From positions 3,286,001 through 3,350,000 of the forward strand of contig NC_089391.1 in assembly GCF_003171515.1 (NCBI RefSeq): 64,000 bases of DNA. The letters are read 5' to 3'. Below are positions 29,056 to 39,122 of the stretch, piece after piece. The DNA comes from Pyrenophora tritici-repentis (Eukaryota > Ascomycota > Dothideomycetes > Pleosporales > Pleosporaceae). Below the pieces are notes generated by a model. That model was given only the letters and a program-made list of their open reading frames with translations, searched no databases and had not been told where the DNA came from. The translations under genes and the position numbers were made by a program. Each line of letters starts with the position of its first letter. The first letter of the stretch is position 1.

Positions 29056-29997
29056 ATGACATCCTCATCTCCAAGTGCAAAGAGAAAGATTAATGGCGCC
29101 CGTTTTTATTTTGAGTGGCACGGCCATCCCATTAGCGACCTGAACACTTTGCATGACATCACCCTTGCGGAACGACCGGAAAACCCTATCATCTACCTAG
29201 CCGGCGACTCATCCCTGGATAACAAATACTGGGTTGATAAGTCAGCTAGTTGCCTCCCACAACCAATCCCAGATATATACCACAAGACACTTCAAGACCC
29301 CGCAAAACTGAAGCCTGATGTCGCTTGTTGGGTCAATCATCTACTCAAAGATCGCGCGACATGCATTAACGCCGCCGTAGAAGCGACCATGCTACGCGAT
29401 CGTGACAATCGGCTGTTGGATCACGACAAGTTCATCCGCGATAACATCCGCCCGAATGATGTTCTGATTGTCAGCGTTGGTGCAAACGATGTTGCTCTTC
29501 GCCCGAGCTTTTCAACGATGCGACACATGCTTCATTTGGCCTGGCTGAGTTCTCGTAAATCTCTGGAGGATGGTACAGCACTACCTCTGATGTACTTCCG
29601 TGACTTTTTTGGCACTAAAGTACAAGAGTACATTGTGCGTCTTACCGCAAAGACTAGGCCGCGCACAGTGATCGTCTGCATGATCTACTTCCCGTTGGAA
29701 TGGGGCCTAGGACAAGAAAGCTGGGCTGATGCACAGCTTAAGGCTCTAGGATATAATTCTTCCCCAGAACACCTCCAGACTGGTATTCGAGCTATATACG
29801 AGTTAGCAACAAAGCAGATCAGAGTGGAGGATACAGAAATCGTGCCGTGTGCATTGTACAAAGTGCTTGATGGGAAGACCGCAGACGACTATACAGCAAG
29901 AGTGGAACCAAGTGAGCAAGGTGGTCAGAAGATGGCGCAGAAATTTGTGAATATGCTCGAAGAAATTTGGGATTATGATGATCCAGTGGGTTCATGA
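29056..29997 (+). CDS. SGNH/GDSL-hydrolase-like protein
   Basis: A single-exon 313-aa protein starting 25 bp beyond copy A. Block I is IIYLAGDSSLDN (Ser about 52). Block III is VSVGANDVAL (Gly 142, Asn 144). Both are hallmarks of SGNH esterases and lipases. The usual block V Asp-x-x-His near the C terminus is not present; at that place the protein reads RVEPSEQGG. So either the catalytic His is elsewhere or the protein is a non-classical member. No signal peptide, so it is probably intracellular. It lies between two inverted transposon copies, in the same direction as the coiled-coil gene that follows. Confidence 0.75.
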   Translation: MTSSSPSAKRKINGARFYFEWHGHPISDLNTLHDITLAERPENPIIYLAGDSSLDNKYWVDKSASCLPQPIPDIYHKTLQDPAKLKPDVACWVNHLLKDRATCINAAVEATMLRDRDNRLLDHDKFIRDNIRPNDVLIVSVGANDVALRPSFSTMRHMLHLAWLSSRKSLEDGTALPLMYFRDFFGTKVQEYIVRLTAKTRPRTVIVCMIYFPLEWGLGQESWADAQLKALGYNSSPEHLQTGIRAIYELATKQIRVEDTEIVPCALYKVLDGKTADDYTARVEPSEQGGQKMAQKFVNMLEEIWDYDDPVGS

Positions 29998-30256
29998 CGT
30001 TGGGCCGCACCATGACCTCGGTATCTAGGTAAACAAAGGCTTTACAGACAATCCTTGCAGATCTAGACACACGCTCTCGGACATCAGGTTCTTTGTGCGT
30101 TTCGTTGCCAAGGCGCCTTTATCTCAAAATACATCTCGCTCAAACAAAATGCTTCTTTGTGCGTCATGTACCTCATATTATGCCGGTTGCCACATTTCGA
30201 AGTTAACTCCAGGCACACAACTGAGTATCATAGAGACATCACACAACGCAACAATA

Positions 30257-32455
30257 ATGGATACTTACGCTTTCGCGCGACATGCGTTGGACGCAGATCC
30301 CGGCATATCTGGCGACATCATCTTCCTCGTTAGCGTACTCCTCACCTTTGCATTCGGTGCTTTGTTCATCTACTGGTTTCGACAAGAAAATCTTGCCAAG
30401 CAGCTCGAACACTTATCTGCAGAGGGAGTTTCTGTCCAGGCTTTCCGCTTCGACCGCCTTGAGGAGACTTTACGACAGATGTCGCAGCACAGCCTGACGC
30501 AAGTCAATGATCCAACTAATCCACAGGGAGTTCAAGATTTAAGCCCTTTGATGGATGCGATACGCGCTCCCGAAAGAAAGATCGATGCGTTGGAAGCTCG
30601 TTCGACTATACAAGAAAGGGTCCAGACGGAACCACAGCTACAAGCACCATCTTCTTTGTCTTCAACGCAAACTCAAACCATTCAGCCAGTCCAATCCTAC
30701 TCTGAAATTACTGGGGTACATACATAGGCAAGAGCACCTGTTCCGCAAGCAGTCACTATTGGTGCAATAGGAATGCAAGAAACACGCCCAGTTATACCGG
30801 TCCAATCCTACTCTGACTACTCTGAAATTACTGGGGTTCATACAGAGACAAGAGCACCTGTTCCGCAAGCAGTTACCATTGGTGCAATAGGAATGCAGGA
30901 AACGCGACCAGTTATACCAAGCCCTGACCCTGAGATAGAGGATCTCAAGAATAAGCTACGGCAATCCAATGGGATTGCTGGAAATATGGTGGAATGCATT
31001 CGGGCGTTCCAAGCCATAACAGAAGCTGGGGATTTGGTAGCCAAGCAAAGGAATCTCGAGATCGCTTCGCGTTTACATGACATTCGAGACATTGACCGCT
31101 TCGTAAAGAATGCATATAAAGAGATTGATAAGCTGAAGTTGAAGATTAATGTTGATCGTTCTGAGAATAAACGTATGTCTGATGACATAGGGTTACGGAG
31201 TGTTAGGACCACTGATCTTCGGAGTGAGTTGAAAGAGAAGAAACAGACGATTGTAAGCCTAAAGAATCAAGTTGAATCTCTCAATGATAAGCACGCTCAG
31301 AGAACGGAATCCTACGAGCAGGATAGACGGAAACAGAAAGAGACGATTGCTGATCTTACGAGTGAGGTCGAACAGAAAACGCTGAGGATTGGAAGCCTGG
31401 AAGATGAAGTTAAAAAACACAAAAAGCAGCTTGATCGAACCAACGGATTTCTCTCCGGGATCGAGAAAGAAATCAAGGCCTTGAAGCTTCAACGAGAAGA
31501 TATGATGAGTCGCACGGAACAGCTCACCACAACTAACAACAAGCTCAGTGCGGAGATAGATATGAATAAATCTGCTATGATACGAGGAGAGGCTAGGATA
31601 GGACTCCCCCTCGAAACGCTAGTCTCATGGGAACAAGAGCAAAGAGCCGTGTCTGAGGAGATGGAGAGAAACGAGGAGGATTTGATTGAGCGGAGAAGTA
31701 AATATAATAATAAGAAGAAGGCTATGACCAATAACAAGACAGGGAGCAGCAATCGTGAACCTGTTCGGAATATGAAGGATACGGAGGCGATTATGTCGAT
31801 TCGAGAAAAAGAATTCAAAGAAAATGTAAAAGAGTCATACCAATTCTGGGGGCAGAAGGCATCAGAACATGATCCGGACGGGACCCCAAAGGCTACCGAG
31901 ACTACGACTCCAGCTATCACCAATGCTTTCATTTTCACCAATGTGCCTAGAGTGCGAGACTGGAATGATACATCAAACGAGGATGTACGCCGAGCCTCTG
32001 GTACAGAACCAAGTGAGTCCGAAGCCAACACTACAACTTCGGAAACTGATCGTCTCGAGGTGCGTCTAGTTAATCCAGCTATCAACAATCCTGTCGTTTC
32101 CGCTGAGATGCCGGAAGAGCGAAACAGGGAGGATGAAAGCCAATCTTCCGATTCAGGAATGATCGGGTCGGAAGCCGACTCTAAATCTTCTGAACCAAGT
32201 ACTGTCGAGCCGCCTCCAGCTACTTCAGCTATCAAAAATCCTGTCATTCCCACCGAGTCGCCCAAAGAGAAAAACGGGGAAGATGAAAGCCGAATTTCCG
32301 ATTTAAGAACGGTCGAGGCGGAAGCCAGCCCTGAATCTTCTGAGGCTGGTACTTTCGAGACGCCTCCAGAGCGAACAGAGGATGATGAAGTGTCGGATTC
32401 GGAAACTAAGCGAGCTGCCAGTGGCTCATTTCTTCCGTGGAGGTGGTGGTCCTAG
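30257..32455 (+). pseudogene. Membrane-anchored coiled-coil protein, split by in-frame TAG
   Basis: The frame opens with ATG at 30257 (MDTYAFARHALDAD) and, apart from one TAG at 30725-30727, stays open to 32455, about 732 residues. A transmembrane segment lies at about 20-43 (IIFLVSVLLTFAFGALFIYW). A long coiled-coil spans about 260-480, rich in Glu, Lys and Arg. The C-terminal region is acidic and repeats Glu/Ser/Pro blocks (NNPVVSAEMPEERNREDES and KNPVIPTESPKEKNGEDES). The TAG falls in a tandem DNA duplication whose second unit has GAG at the same place, so it is a simple nonsense change. Alternatives are stop readthrough or a separate downstream gene. The function is unknown. Confidence 0.65.
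30689..30919 (+). repeat. Tandem duplication inside coiled-coil gene
   Basis: Unit 1 (30689-30799, 111 bp) and unit 2 (30800-30919, 120 bp) begin GTCCAATCCTACTCTGA and end CCAGTTATACC. Unit 2 has nine extra bases (GACTACTCT). At matching positions unit 1 reads ACATAGGCA and unit 2 reads ACAGAGACA, which creates the stop in unit 1. Confidence 0.9.
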
Positions 32456-32496
32456 ATAGCCCACATCTCCCGTTTGCCGAAACTGTCGAAGCTGGT

Positions 32497-32955
32497 CTAA
32501 TTGTCCCAAGCCTACTTTGTTCCTGGGCAGTATTGCGAGTTGATCGGAGACCCCAAGCTGCCCTCGATACCCCAACAACTCCAGCTCGCTCGCAACCTCC
32601 GCCTCCCAAAGCGAAATCTCCGGTCCTCAATCTCCAGCAAGTCTTCTGCTTCCCTTAACAACAACAACCACCTCACACCCCGCAACACCGGTATCTCCTC
32701 CCCCTTCTCCAATACGCAGGTTTAGCTCTAAGCCCGAAGACTACCGCACCCATCTCGACCCCGAGCGCGACTTCACGTAACCCCAATGACCCGCACTGCA
32801 GCGTAACGTCCGACCAACGCCACATCCGCGCAGTTTGCACAGGCTGTCAAATGTCTATCTATCTGCCCTTTTCAAAGTCTGAGGAAGATACTGTTGTGCA
32901 TTTAGATTGGGATGACCATCTGAGGTATGAGTGTAACAAGATCGATGGTTCTTAG
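32497..32955 (+). pseudogene. Degraded gene fragment
   Basis: Coding-like stretches in different frames: FVPGQYCELIGDPKLPSI early on and, later, RHIRAVCTGCQMSIYLPF followed by WDDHLRYECNKIDGS with a stop. The CTGC, H and C spacing resembles a small zinc-binding motif. Frames do not join cleanly, so I call it a relic. No family was recognised. Confidence 0.25.
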
Positions 32956-33088
32956 TTTGGTACGCCAAGGATAGGTATCGTGGTACCACTAAGGAGGGCG
33001 ATGTTGGCCATCTAGTTAGTTTTGAGAAGATTACGAGTTTTTGGTTCTTTCGCTAATATAGAGTTGGTGTTTTGTTTCTTGTTATAAC

Positions 33089-33460
33089 GTCGGTCCAAGC
33101 GTGCCGGGACGCACGGTGTAACGGGACGCTTTCTCTACCAGACCCTCGGATTGCCCCTAGTGTTCTCGGATACAAACAAGTGCAATGCGCATCTATTCTG
33201 CAGCTCTCGTTCTCTTAGTACGTTAGTCTCCGACGCTCAAAAACGCGTTGTTAACCGTGCTGTCGCTCGTTCTATTAACGCCGCCTCCTAACTCTCCTCT
33301 AGCACTCCCCTGTTTATTTGTGACAGCACATTTCTAAGGAAGGCTCGGTGGGCTAGGAAGGAAGCTAGGATAGCAGAGATTAAGACTACGGTCTTAAAAG
33401 GTCGATTTAGGGTAATAAGGATACATCTCAGCAGTTTCTCCGCGCAGATAGCAAATTCGT
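33089..33460. repeat. Dispersed repeat, copy 2
   Basis: Diverged copy of 16631-17000, same orientation. Weak similarity may continue to the TA at 33503, where transposon copy B begins. Confidence 0.7.
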
Positions 33461-33504
33461 GAAAACGCGTCTAAAAGGCCGTGCGTCTTTGGCAGCTCTT
33501 AGTA

Positions 33505-33601
33505 TTGTGGTTTTCGAAATACCTTGAGCCGCCTGGATCTGGTTAGCTTGGTGCCCAAGAACATCAACTCCCATAGTAATTTGTTAGTAAATTAATGCAG
33601 C
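33505..33601. repeat. Copy B terminal inverted repeat, companion side
   Basis: Begins TTGTGGTTTTCGAAATACC directly after the TA at 33503-33504. Confidence 0.9.
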
Positions 33602-33714
33602 AGCCGTTTCCCACCTCCAGAAGCCCATGAAGCTAGTCCTGTACTCTAAATCGTTCGTGTATAGCGTTTTGTTTGTGTGGAGCTTGTTGCGAGCTCAATC
33701 TAGCTGCTGTTGGG

Positions 33715-35409
33715 ATGCCGCCCAAGCGCCAGCGTAAGCCGAAGCAGCCATTCGATCAAGGCGTTAACCCGTCCTCCCAGAAGCGTAGAGCGCCAGCAAC
33801 TAGACAAAATCCTACCCATTTAACGCCTAAACGTGTCCGCCGTGAGGCGCTGCCGTCGCCTCCAGCGACTGCCCCGCCGCGCCGTCAAAGCCCGTTGTCC
33901 GAGCCTGAGCTGCAAGCCACCCAAACAGCTGCCTCCGCGCAAGCTGAAGATATCGTTGGCGAGGATGAGGATACTTTCGAGGATGGAGATGGCGATCCGC
34001 TGCCTGAGGATGAGGATGAGATCGCTGCTAAGGGCGCTGCCGGTAGTGTTGAGGATGAGGGAGAGCCAGCGTACCGACGTCAAGAAGGCACTCCATGGCT
34101 GCCTCGCTCATCGCAAGCGCTAGAGGATGAGGTTAATCCTGTACTGCGCGTTAGGTGGAGGGCTTGCCTTGGTGGTGATATGGAGAAACACTTTATTCCT
34201 GAAGCTGCCGATAGCGAGCACGGCGTACGGCTGTACTCGCTGCATTTCGACGACCTATGGCAGTGGGTAGATGACGTTGTTGCAGAATTACGGCCAAAAA
34301 GAGCGAAGATCTCATCTGTTTGCACTGTTGTTTACCCAGCTAAGCAGGCCAAACGCGAGCGCGCGATAAAGCGATTGCGGCGAGGTGTTGATGCAACGTG
34401 GAATAGCTTTCAGCGCCTTGTTGTAGAGGTTGATAACTATGTCAGCGAGCCAGTAAACGTCGATTTCGAGCTCATCTTGGCTGAAATTCCAGGGGAGCAG
34501 CAGCCGTTGCCAACGGTTGTCGACGGTCCTCGTCGACGCACCGCAACGGTGATTCAAGAGGAGGGGCTTGCTGGTGTAATAGCAGCTGAACAAGCAGGTA
34601 GCGGGCATGCTATTGCTATCCGGGATAGATGGCGCTGTACAGATACCCATTGCGAGAACTATCCTTATTGCTGCTGGATGGCGCCAACAGCGAGGCAGCC
34701 AGCGCGCTTCGAAGATCACCTCTTTGTCAACGGCAACATTATCTCCATGTGGGCAAGAGCAATTACAGCGAGAAGGGCAACGTACGATGAGCCATCTGAT
34801 GATGTACGGCTTGCAATTTTGAGAGCAAAGGACCTACGGGTGCATGAGAAAACGCGCAAGTTGCGGGCGGCTGGAGATGGCGACGATGATATCAAAAGCT
34901 TAACAAAACTGCTCATCGTTGGACAGCTTGAGCGGATGAACAGGCAACCTCAACAGGAGTCTAACTTGCAGGCAGCTGCACCAACGATAACAAGAGCTGA
35001 GGTATCTAGTGCATCTCAGTGGGCGCCTATCCGATATGATCATGAGCAGGAGATTAACGAGCATACTAGTAATTTCTTTAACTACCTTAAGTTAAAATTT
35101 CCTACAGTTGGAGAGGACATTAACGAGCTTTATAAGACTCTTGTTATTGACGGAGCTATGGATATCAACCTCTTGATGCAGCCATCTGGTGATATCTTGA
35201 AGTTGTGGACGCAGCATTTCAAGCAGCCTCCTGGCTGGTTTTTCACGCTACAAAACACTGCAAAAGAATGGCAAGCTGGGTACCAGGGTCTCACAGATCG
35301 TAACTGGAGACGAGTCGAACGTTGTAAGAAAAGAGAAGAGATTGCGCGCAAGAAATTGGTGGTTGAACCGTCTAGCAGTGTTGTGGAGGATGATGGCGAG
35401 AATGCTTGA
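33715..35409 (+). CDS. Companion protein of mariner-type element (copy B)
   Basis: 564 aa, identical to the product of 27125-28819 and described there. The ATG at 33715 is the first in frame; the open frame begins earlier with TTG. A fully preserved second copy, while the transposase of the other copy is broken, indicates either very recent duplication or selection on this gene. It ends at 35409, 304 bp from the transposase stop at 35714. Confidence 0.85.
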   Translation: MPPKRQRKPKQPFDQGVNPSSQKRRAPATRQNPTHLTPKRVRREALPSPPATAPPRRQSPLSEPELQATQTAASAQAEDIVGEDEDTFEDGDGDPLPEDEDEIAAKGAAGSVEDEGEPAYRRQEGTPWLPRSSQALEDEVNPVLRVRWRACLGGDMEKHFIPEAADSEHGVRLYSLHFDDLWQWVDDVVAELRPKRAKISSVCTVVYPAKQAKRERAIKRLRRGVDATWNSFQRLVVEVDNYVSEPVNVDFELILAEIPGEQQPLPTVVDGPRRRTATVIQEEGLAGVIAAEQAGSGHAIAIRDRWRCTDTHCENYPYCCWMAPTARQPARFEDHLFVNGNIISMWARAITARRATYDEPSDDVRLAILRAKDLRVHEKTRKLRAAGDGDDDIKSLTKLLIVGQLERMNRQPQQESNLQAAAPTITRAEVSSASQWAPIRYDHEQEINEHTSNFFNYLKLKFPTVGEDINELYKTLVIDGAMDINLLMQPSGDILKLWTQHFKQPPGWFFTLQNTAKEWQAGYQGLTDRNWRRVERCKKREEIARKKLVVEPSSSVVEDDGENA

Positions 35410-35713
35410 AGCTTAGTGGCCTGAGCGTTTTTGGTGACAGCGGCCCGTGCCCGCTATAGTGTTGAGGTTTTTCAGGCGTTTCAAATGCGCTGCAACAATA
35501 GTCTATTTGGATAGCCCTATGTACAACACTACAACGTTATGCGATTATAACAGGTTAACTTCCTAAGATAGTTCTATATGTATAGAAATAGCTCTTATTT
35601 TTTTAGAATTATTAAATCGCTTTTGTGGGTTGCGCATTAAGGTGTAATCGTTCGCATTTGTATGGTATCATCTACCTATAGAAACGTACTGTGGCATCCA
35701 TTTAAAAGCACAA

Positions 35714-36688
35714 TTAATAGGGATAGCCACACCTATGGAACCAGCTTCTGCAGTTAATATTACAGCACACCAGCTGCGCTGCATACTCAAGAAAGACCCC
35801 AAAGTCAATGAAGTTCTCCGCTTGCGCTGAATTCCTTTTCATCCACCCCTTGAGCTGCTTAAAGCTCTTCTCGATGGGGTTGAAATCTGGTGAGTATGGC
35901 GGCAGATACTCAAGGAGTACTCCAGCACTTTGGCAAAGCACCCGTACACGCTCTGATCGATGGATGGAGGCGTTATCAAGCACGATTACTGAGGCTGGCC
36001 CTGGGTGAGGATTGCAGAACGGCAGCACTTGAAACTCTAAGAAGTCTTCTAGGATCTCAGATGTAATCGCGCCTTGAAAGATCTTATAGCTTATGTAGCC
36101 ATCTATCGTCATGGCTGGCAGCAGCGACCACCGTTCTGATCGCCTGAAGCTGTGTGATAGCTCCACCGGCTCCCCGATTGGAGACCAGCCATACTTGCGG
36201 TCGCCCGTACGCTCATTGCAGGCGCTCTCGTCCAACGCAACGATCTGCTCCGCCTTATAGTGTTGCGCCATCCTGGCAAGATAGAGGCGGCGGAGTGGCT
36301 CACTCTGCTCCTTTGCCCGCTTTGTTGCAAGCTTGCGAGACCATCTCATCTTCTCTAGCTCTCGGTAAACGCTCGCAAGGCTTATCCTAACGTCGTACTC
36401 GTCGTACAAGAAGTCCCTCATCTCATCCATGTATGCGCCCGGTGAGCCATTGAGGTATGCCTGAAGGCCTTCGCGCTGAGCTTGCCGGAGTATAGATGGC
36501 CGCCCAAGTCGAACGCAGCGCGGCGGATAAGGCACGCCCCAAAACTCTAAGCTCAACCTCAGCTTTGCTACTGTGTTACGGCTCGCACCTGTAGCTCTAG
36601 AGATGGCTCGATCACTTTCGCAGGCAGCAATTCGGTCGAGGATAGCCTGGAGAACAGCGGGCTGCAAGCGGTGGCCGGTGCCTGGCAT
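35714..36688 (-). CDS. DD34E transposase (Tc1/mariner superfamily), intact
   Basis: 324 aa from ATG 36688. N-terminal helix-turn-helix DNA-binding regions span about 1-125 (ATGASRNTVAKLRL, RISLASVYRELEKMRWS). The catalytic DDE_3-type domain has Asp153 in VALDESACNE, Asp238 in VIVLDNASIH and Glu273 in FNPIEKSFKQLK, with 34 residues between the last two. YLPPYSPDFNPIE is the standard IS630/Tc1/mariner signature. The enzyme would cut at the terminal inverted repeats and insert at TA. The 324 aa length is normal for the superfamily. It is the only intact transposase of this type in the window. Confidence 0.93.
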   Translation of the reverse strand: MPGTGHRLQPAVLQAILDRIAACESDRAISRATGASRNTVAKLRLSLEFWGVPYPPRCVRLGRPSILRQAQREGLQAYLNGSPGAYMDEMRDFLYDEYDVRISLASVYRELEKMRWSRKLATKRAKEQSEPLRRLYLARMAQHYKAEQIVALDESACNERTGDRKYGWSPIGEPVELSHSFRRSERWSLLPAMTIDGYISYKIFQGAITSEILEDFLEFQVLPFCNPHPGPASVIVLDNASIHRSERVRVLCQSAGVLLEYLPPYSPDFNPIEKSFKQLKGWMKRNSAQAENFIDFGVFLEYAAQLVCCNINCRSWFHRCGYPY

Positions 36689-36795
36689 CGCGATGAGATG
36701 GGCTCGAGAAAATTGCAACACCAAAAACGCGAGTCAGTAGAGGCGATCGCAGCAAACAATGAACTTCAAATACGTTGTGGGTGTTAGAAAGCGTG

Positions 36796-36893
36796 GCTGC
36801 ATCGATTTACTAACAAATTACTATAGGAGTTGATGTTCTTGGCCACCAAGCCAACCAGATCCAGGTGGCTCAAGGTATTTCGAGAAACACCCA
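36796..36893. repeat. Copy B terminal inverted repeat, transposase side
   Basis: On the minus strand begins TGGGTGTTTCTCGAAATACC, the same as the left end of copy A. TA follows at 36894-36895. Confidence 0.9.
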
Positions 36894-36895
36894 TA

Positions 36896-37532
36896 TGAGC
36901 AGAAGCGCGATGAGACCACAGCGGAGCCAAATGCGACAACGCCACTGCAAGCTTTACTGAGGTGTATACAAGGACAGTTTGCAGTAGCCCGATAATTTTT
37001 GGTGAAAGACGTGAACAAGAGACGCGCTCCGAGCCGCTGCCTGGCGACTTGTATTAGGCAGCAACGACGTCGGTAGTTAATGCTGATTGGCGCACATGCC
37101 TCACGTTAACGATGACATCAAACACGTTCATTTTCTCGTCCAGCAGATGCAGGTCTAGAAGATCACTAGTTCACTAAGTCTATCAGGATGATATCATGAA
37201 GGGAGCTAGGTATAGTAAGTTTTCATGAAAAAAAATCACGTGATAAAGGTCCCGTGAAATTTGAATGTTCGTTCGTAAAGAGACGGTCACGTGATACCTT
37301 AAATCTAGGATGTAGTACGATCTATTTTCTAAACAATAAATTCTGCGCATGATTAAATTAGACTAGAGTTAGGCTATTGTAAGTAACATCTATGCAAGAT
37401 TATTAGTCAAAGCAACCGCAATGATGCAACCGGCACTGACTAAATAAAGAAACAAAGAAGGAAAGAACAAAGCTTACCGTGAAAACGTACCTCACTGCTT
37501 ACCAACCCCTCTCGCTAGCTGAGATAGTGAAT
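36896..37532. other. Intergenic; two TCACGTGA boxes
   Basis: No gene recognised. Palindromic TCACGTGA occurs at 37236-37243 and 37287-37294, a bHLH-type site, but the nearest gene (37533-39122) ends here rather than starts, so a promoter role is doubtful. Confidence 0.4.
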
Positions 37533-39122
37533 CTACAACTGCGACTCCTTCGTCTTGTCCTCGTCCCCGCGAACAAGCGGCTTCTGGGTGAGCAAGTGCA
37601 TCTGAAACTGCGACTCCTTCGCCTCCAGCTCATGCTCACGAGCACGCAGCTTCGACGCCAAATCTCGATGCTCTGAAACCCCACACTTGCCTTGCTTGAT
37701 CGACTCCTTCATCGCATCCACCTCTGCACGATACTCACCAGCCACCTTCTCCCACCGCTTGGCAAGGGACGCCTGGTCAACATGATCCTTCTCAGTCTTC
37801 TCCATTTCATTTACAAACTGTTGAACGAGATGGAGAGGACCGTTAATGTTGATAGAGGAATTCGTAGAGATGGCGTGCTGGACGTATTGGAGCAAGGTCC
37901 AGTTGCGCTTCTCAGATGGCGTGATGTTGATGGTCACGGCCACGTTGGGAAGCGCGTCGGGTTCCTGAATAGACTGATCTGTAGGCGATGAGGTCGCAGA
38001 AGACTTGTCGGAGGCCGGAGTGTCAGCAGAGACATCCGGTGCGGTCGAGACGGCTTGCATGTCGGATTGGCAAAGGACATCATGATGGACGACTGTGGGT
38101 AAAACATCCGATCGAGGTGCCACAGGCTCTGTAGCAGAAACCTGCATGTCAGAGAATTGCAAAGCAGGCTGTTGAGCTGCCACAGGCTCTGTGGCAACGC
38201 CTGAGATCCCGGAGAAACGGAGCTGGGACATCTCCATCCGGATAGCACGCGCGACCATCTCGCCCTGGCCAGAAAGCAATTGGACAATGCGCTCCGAATC
38301 AACTTCGCGACGCTTCATCAACAACTTATTCATCTTGGCCAAATGACGCAAACCATCAGTCTCGGCCTCAGCCGCCTTCTGAGCATCCAGTGCACCAGCC
38401 AACTGCTCGAAAAGCGTGGATTCATATTCCTCACAACTCTGACTGTCATGCATGTTCTCACTTTGACTGCCATGCACGTTCTCCATACGGCTGATCTCCT
38501 TCTCGAGCTTTGCAATGCGGTCAGAGTCGGCCATAGAAGACTGCGCGGGCTTGAGGCGATGCAACTGTGACTGGTAAGGCTCAGCTGCGAACTTTCCGGT
38601 CAACTGACGAGGAAGGGAATAAGCAGCAGGAGTATGACATGTATTAGACCGTTCTTGTTCCCTCTCATTACGCTCCTTGTCAAGATGGTGCTTAATATCT
38701 GCATAACTCTCCTTTAGCTGTCTGATCTCGTCCTCCTTGGTGGCCAAAGCTTGTTGCAATGTGGCAATCTGAAGGTCGGTGTTCTTGTCACGCTTCTCTC
38801 GCTGCTTTGCCTCAAGCCGAAACTTATCTTGCATGGCACAGACTTCCTTGGAAGCCTGGTCGCGCACCCGCTGGACCGTATCGTCTTGAGCCTTGCACTC
38901 ACGTCTAAGCTTGGAAAGCTCTCCAGCGTGGCGGTGGGCCTCGTCCTTAGCCTTCCCATGCTCGGATTGCCAGTGCTTGACCTCCTTGCCCAAGTCGGCG
39001 AGTTCGTTCTCAAGGTATGTAATCTCCGAGGCCTGCTTGGAGATACGGCGCTCTTGTTTCGAAATATTATGCAACATATCCTCTACGCTATCATCAGAAC
39101 GAGAATGGTTGCGGCGAGACAT
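37533..39122 (-). CDS. Coiled-coil protein of unknown function
   Basis: A 529-aa single-exon frame from ATG 39122. The N-terminal 160 residues form a long coiled-coil (ISKQASEITYLENELADLG, LQQALATKEDEIRQLKESY). Shorter coils follow at about 205-300. The middle section (about 305-400) is Ala/Thr/Ser/Pro-rich with repeated TEPVA and SDMQ elements. A short ordered block (NVAVTINITPSEKRNWTLLQ) is followed by a final coil. No membrane segment or signal peptide. I do not recognise the family. In architecture it resembles the coiled-coil gene at 30257-32455 on the other side of transposon copy B, but no sequence similarity is obvious. Confidence 0.75.
   Translation of the reverse strand: MSRRNHSRSDDSVEDMLHNISKQERRISKQASEITYLENELADLGKEVKHWQSEHGKAKDEAHRHAGELSKLRRECKAQDDTVQRVRDQASKEVCAMQDKFRLEAKQREKRDKNTDLQIATLQQALATKEDEIRQLKESYADIKHHLDKERNEREQERSNTCHTPAAYSLPRQLTGKFAAEPYQSQLHRLKPAQSSMADSDRIAKLEKEISRMENVHGSQSENMHDSQSCEEYESTLFEQLAGALDAQKAAEAETDGLRHLAKMNKLLMKRREVDSERIVQLLSGQGEMVARAIRMEMSQLRFSGISGVATEPVAAQQPALQFSDMQVSATEPVAPRSDVLPTVVHHDVLCQSDMQAVSTAPDVSADTPASDKSSATSSPTDQSIQEPDALPNVAVTINITPSEKRNWTLLQYVQHAISTNSSININGPLHLVQQFVNEMEKTEKDHVDQASLAKRWEKVAGEYRAEVDAMKESIKQGKCGVSEHRDLASKLRAREHELEAKESQFQMHLLTQKPLVRGDEDKTKESQL

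Larger units (their letters stand above)
33505..36893 (-). mobile_element. Two-gene Tc1/mariner-type element, copy B
   Basis: 3389 bp, inverted relative to copy A, bounded by TA at 33503-33504 and 36894-36895. Terminal inverted repeats are at 33505-33601 and 36796-36893. Companion gene on +, transposase on -. Both are intact here. UTRs and intergenic part match copy A base for base as far as I can follow, apart from one G in the transposase. Copies A and B with the 4.5 kb between them form an 11.25-kb composite whose outer ends are both transposase-side ends. Confidence 0.92.

Noticed and set aside
33673..33714. Cys-rich 14-residue extension (CGACCEL) of the companion protein
   Set aside because: It would need a TTG start; the first ATG is at 33715 (28819 in copy A).
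37236..37294. Two TCACGTGA boxes as a promoter of the coiled-coil gene
   Set aside because: They lie at the 3' side of that gene and no other gene start is nearby; chance is likely.
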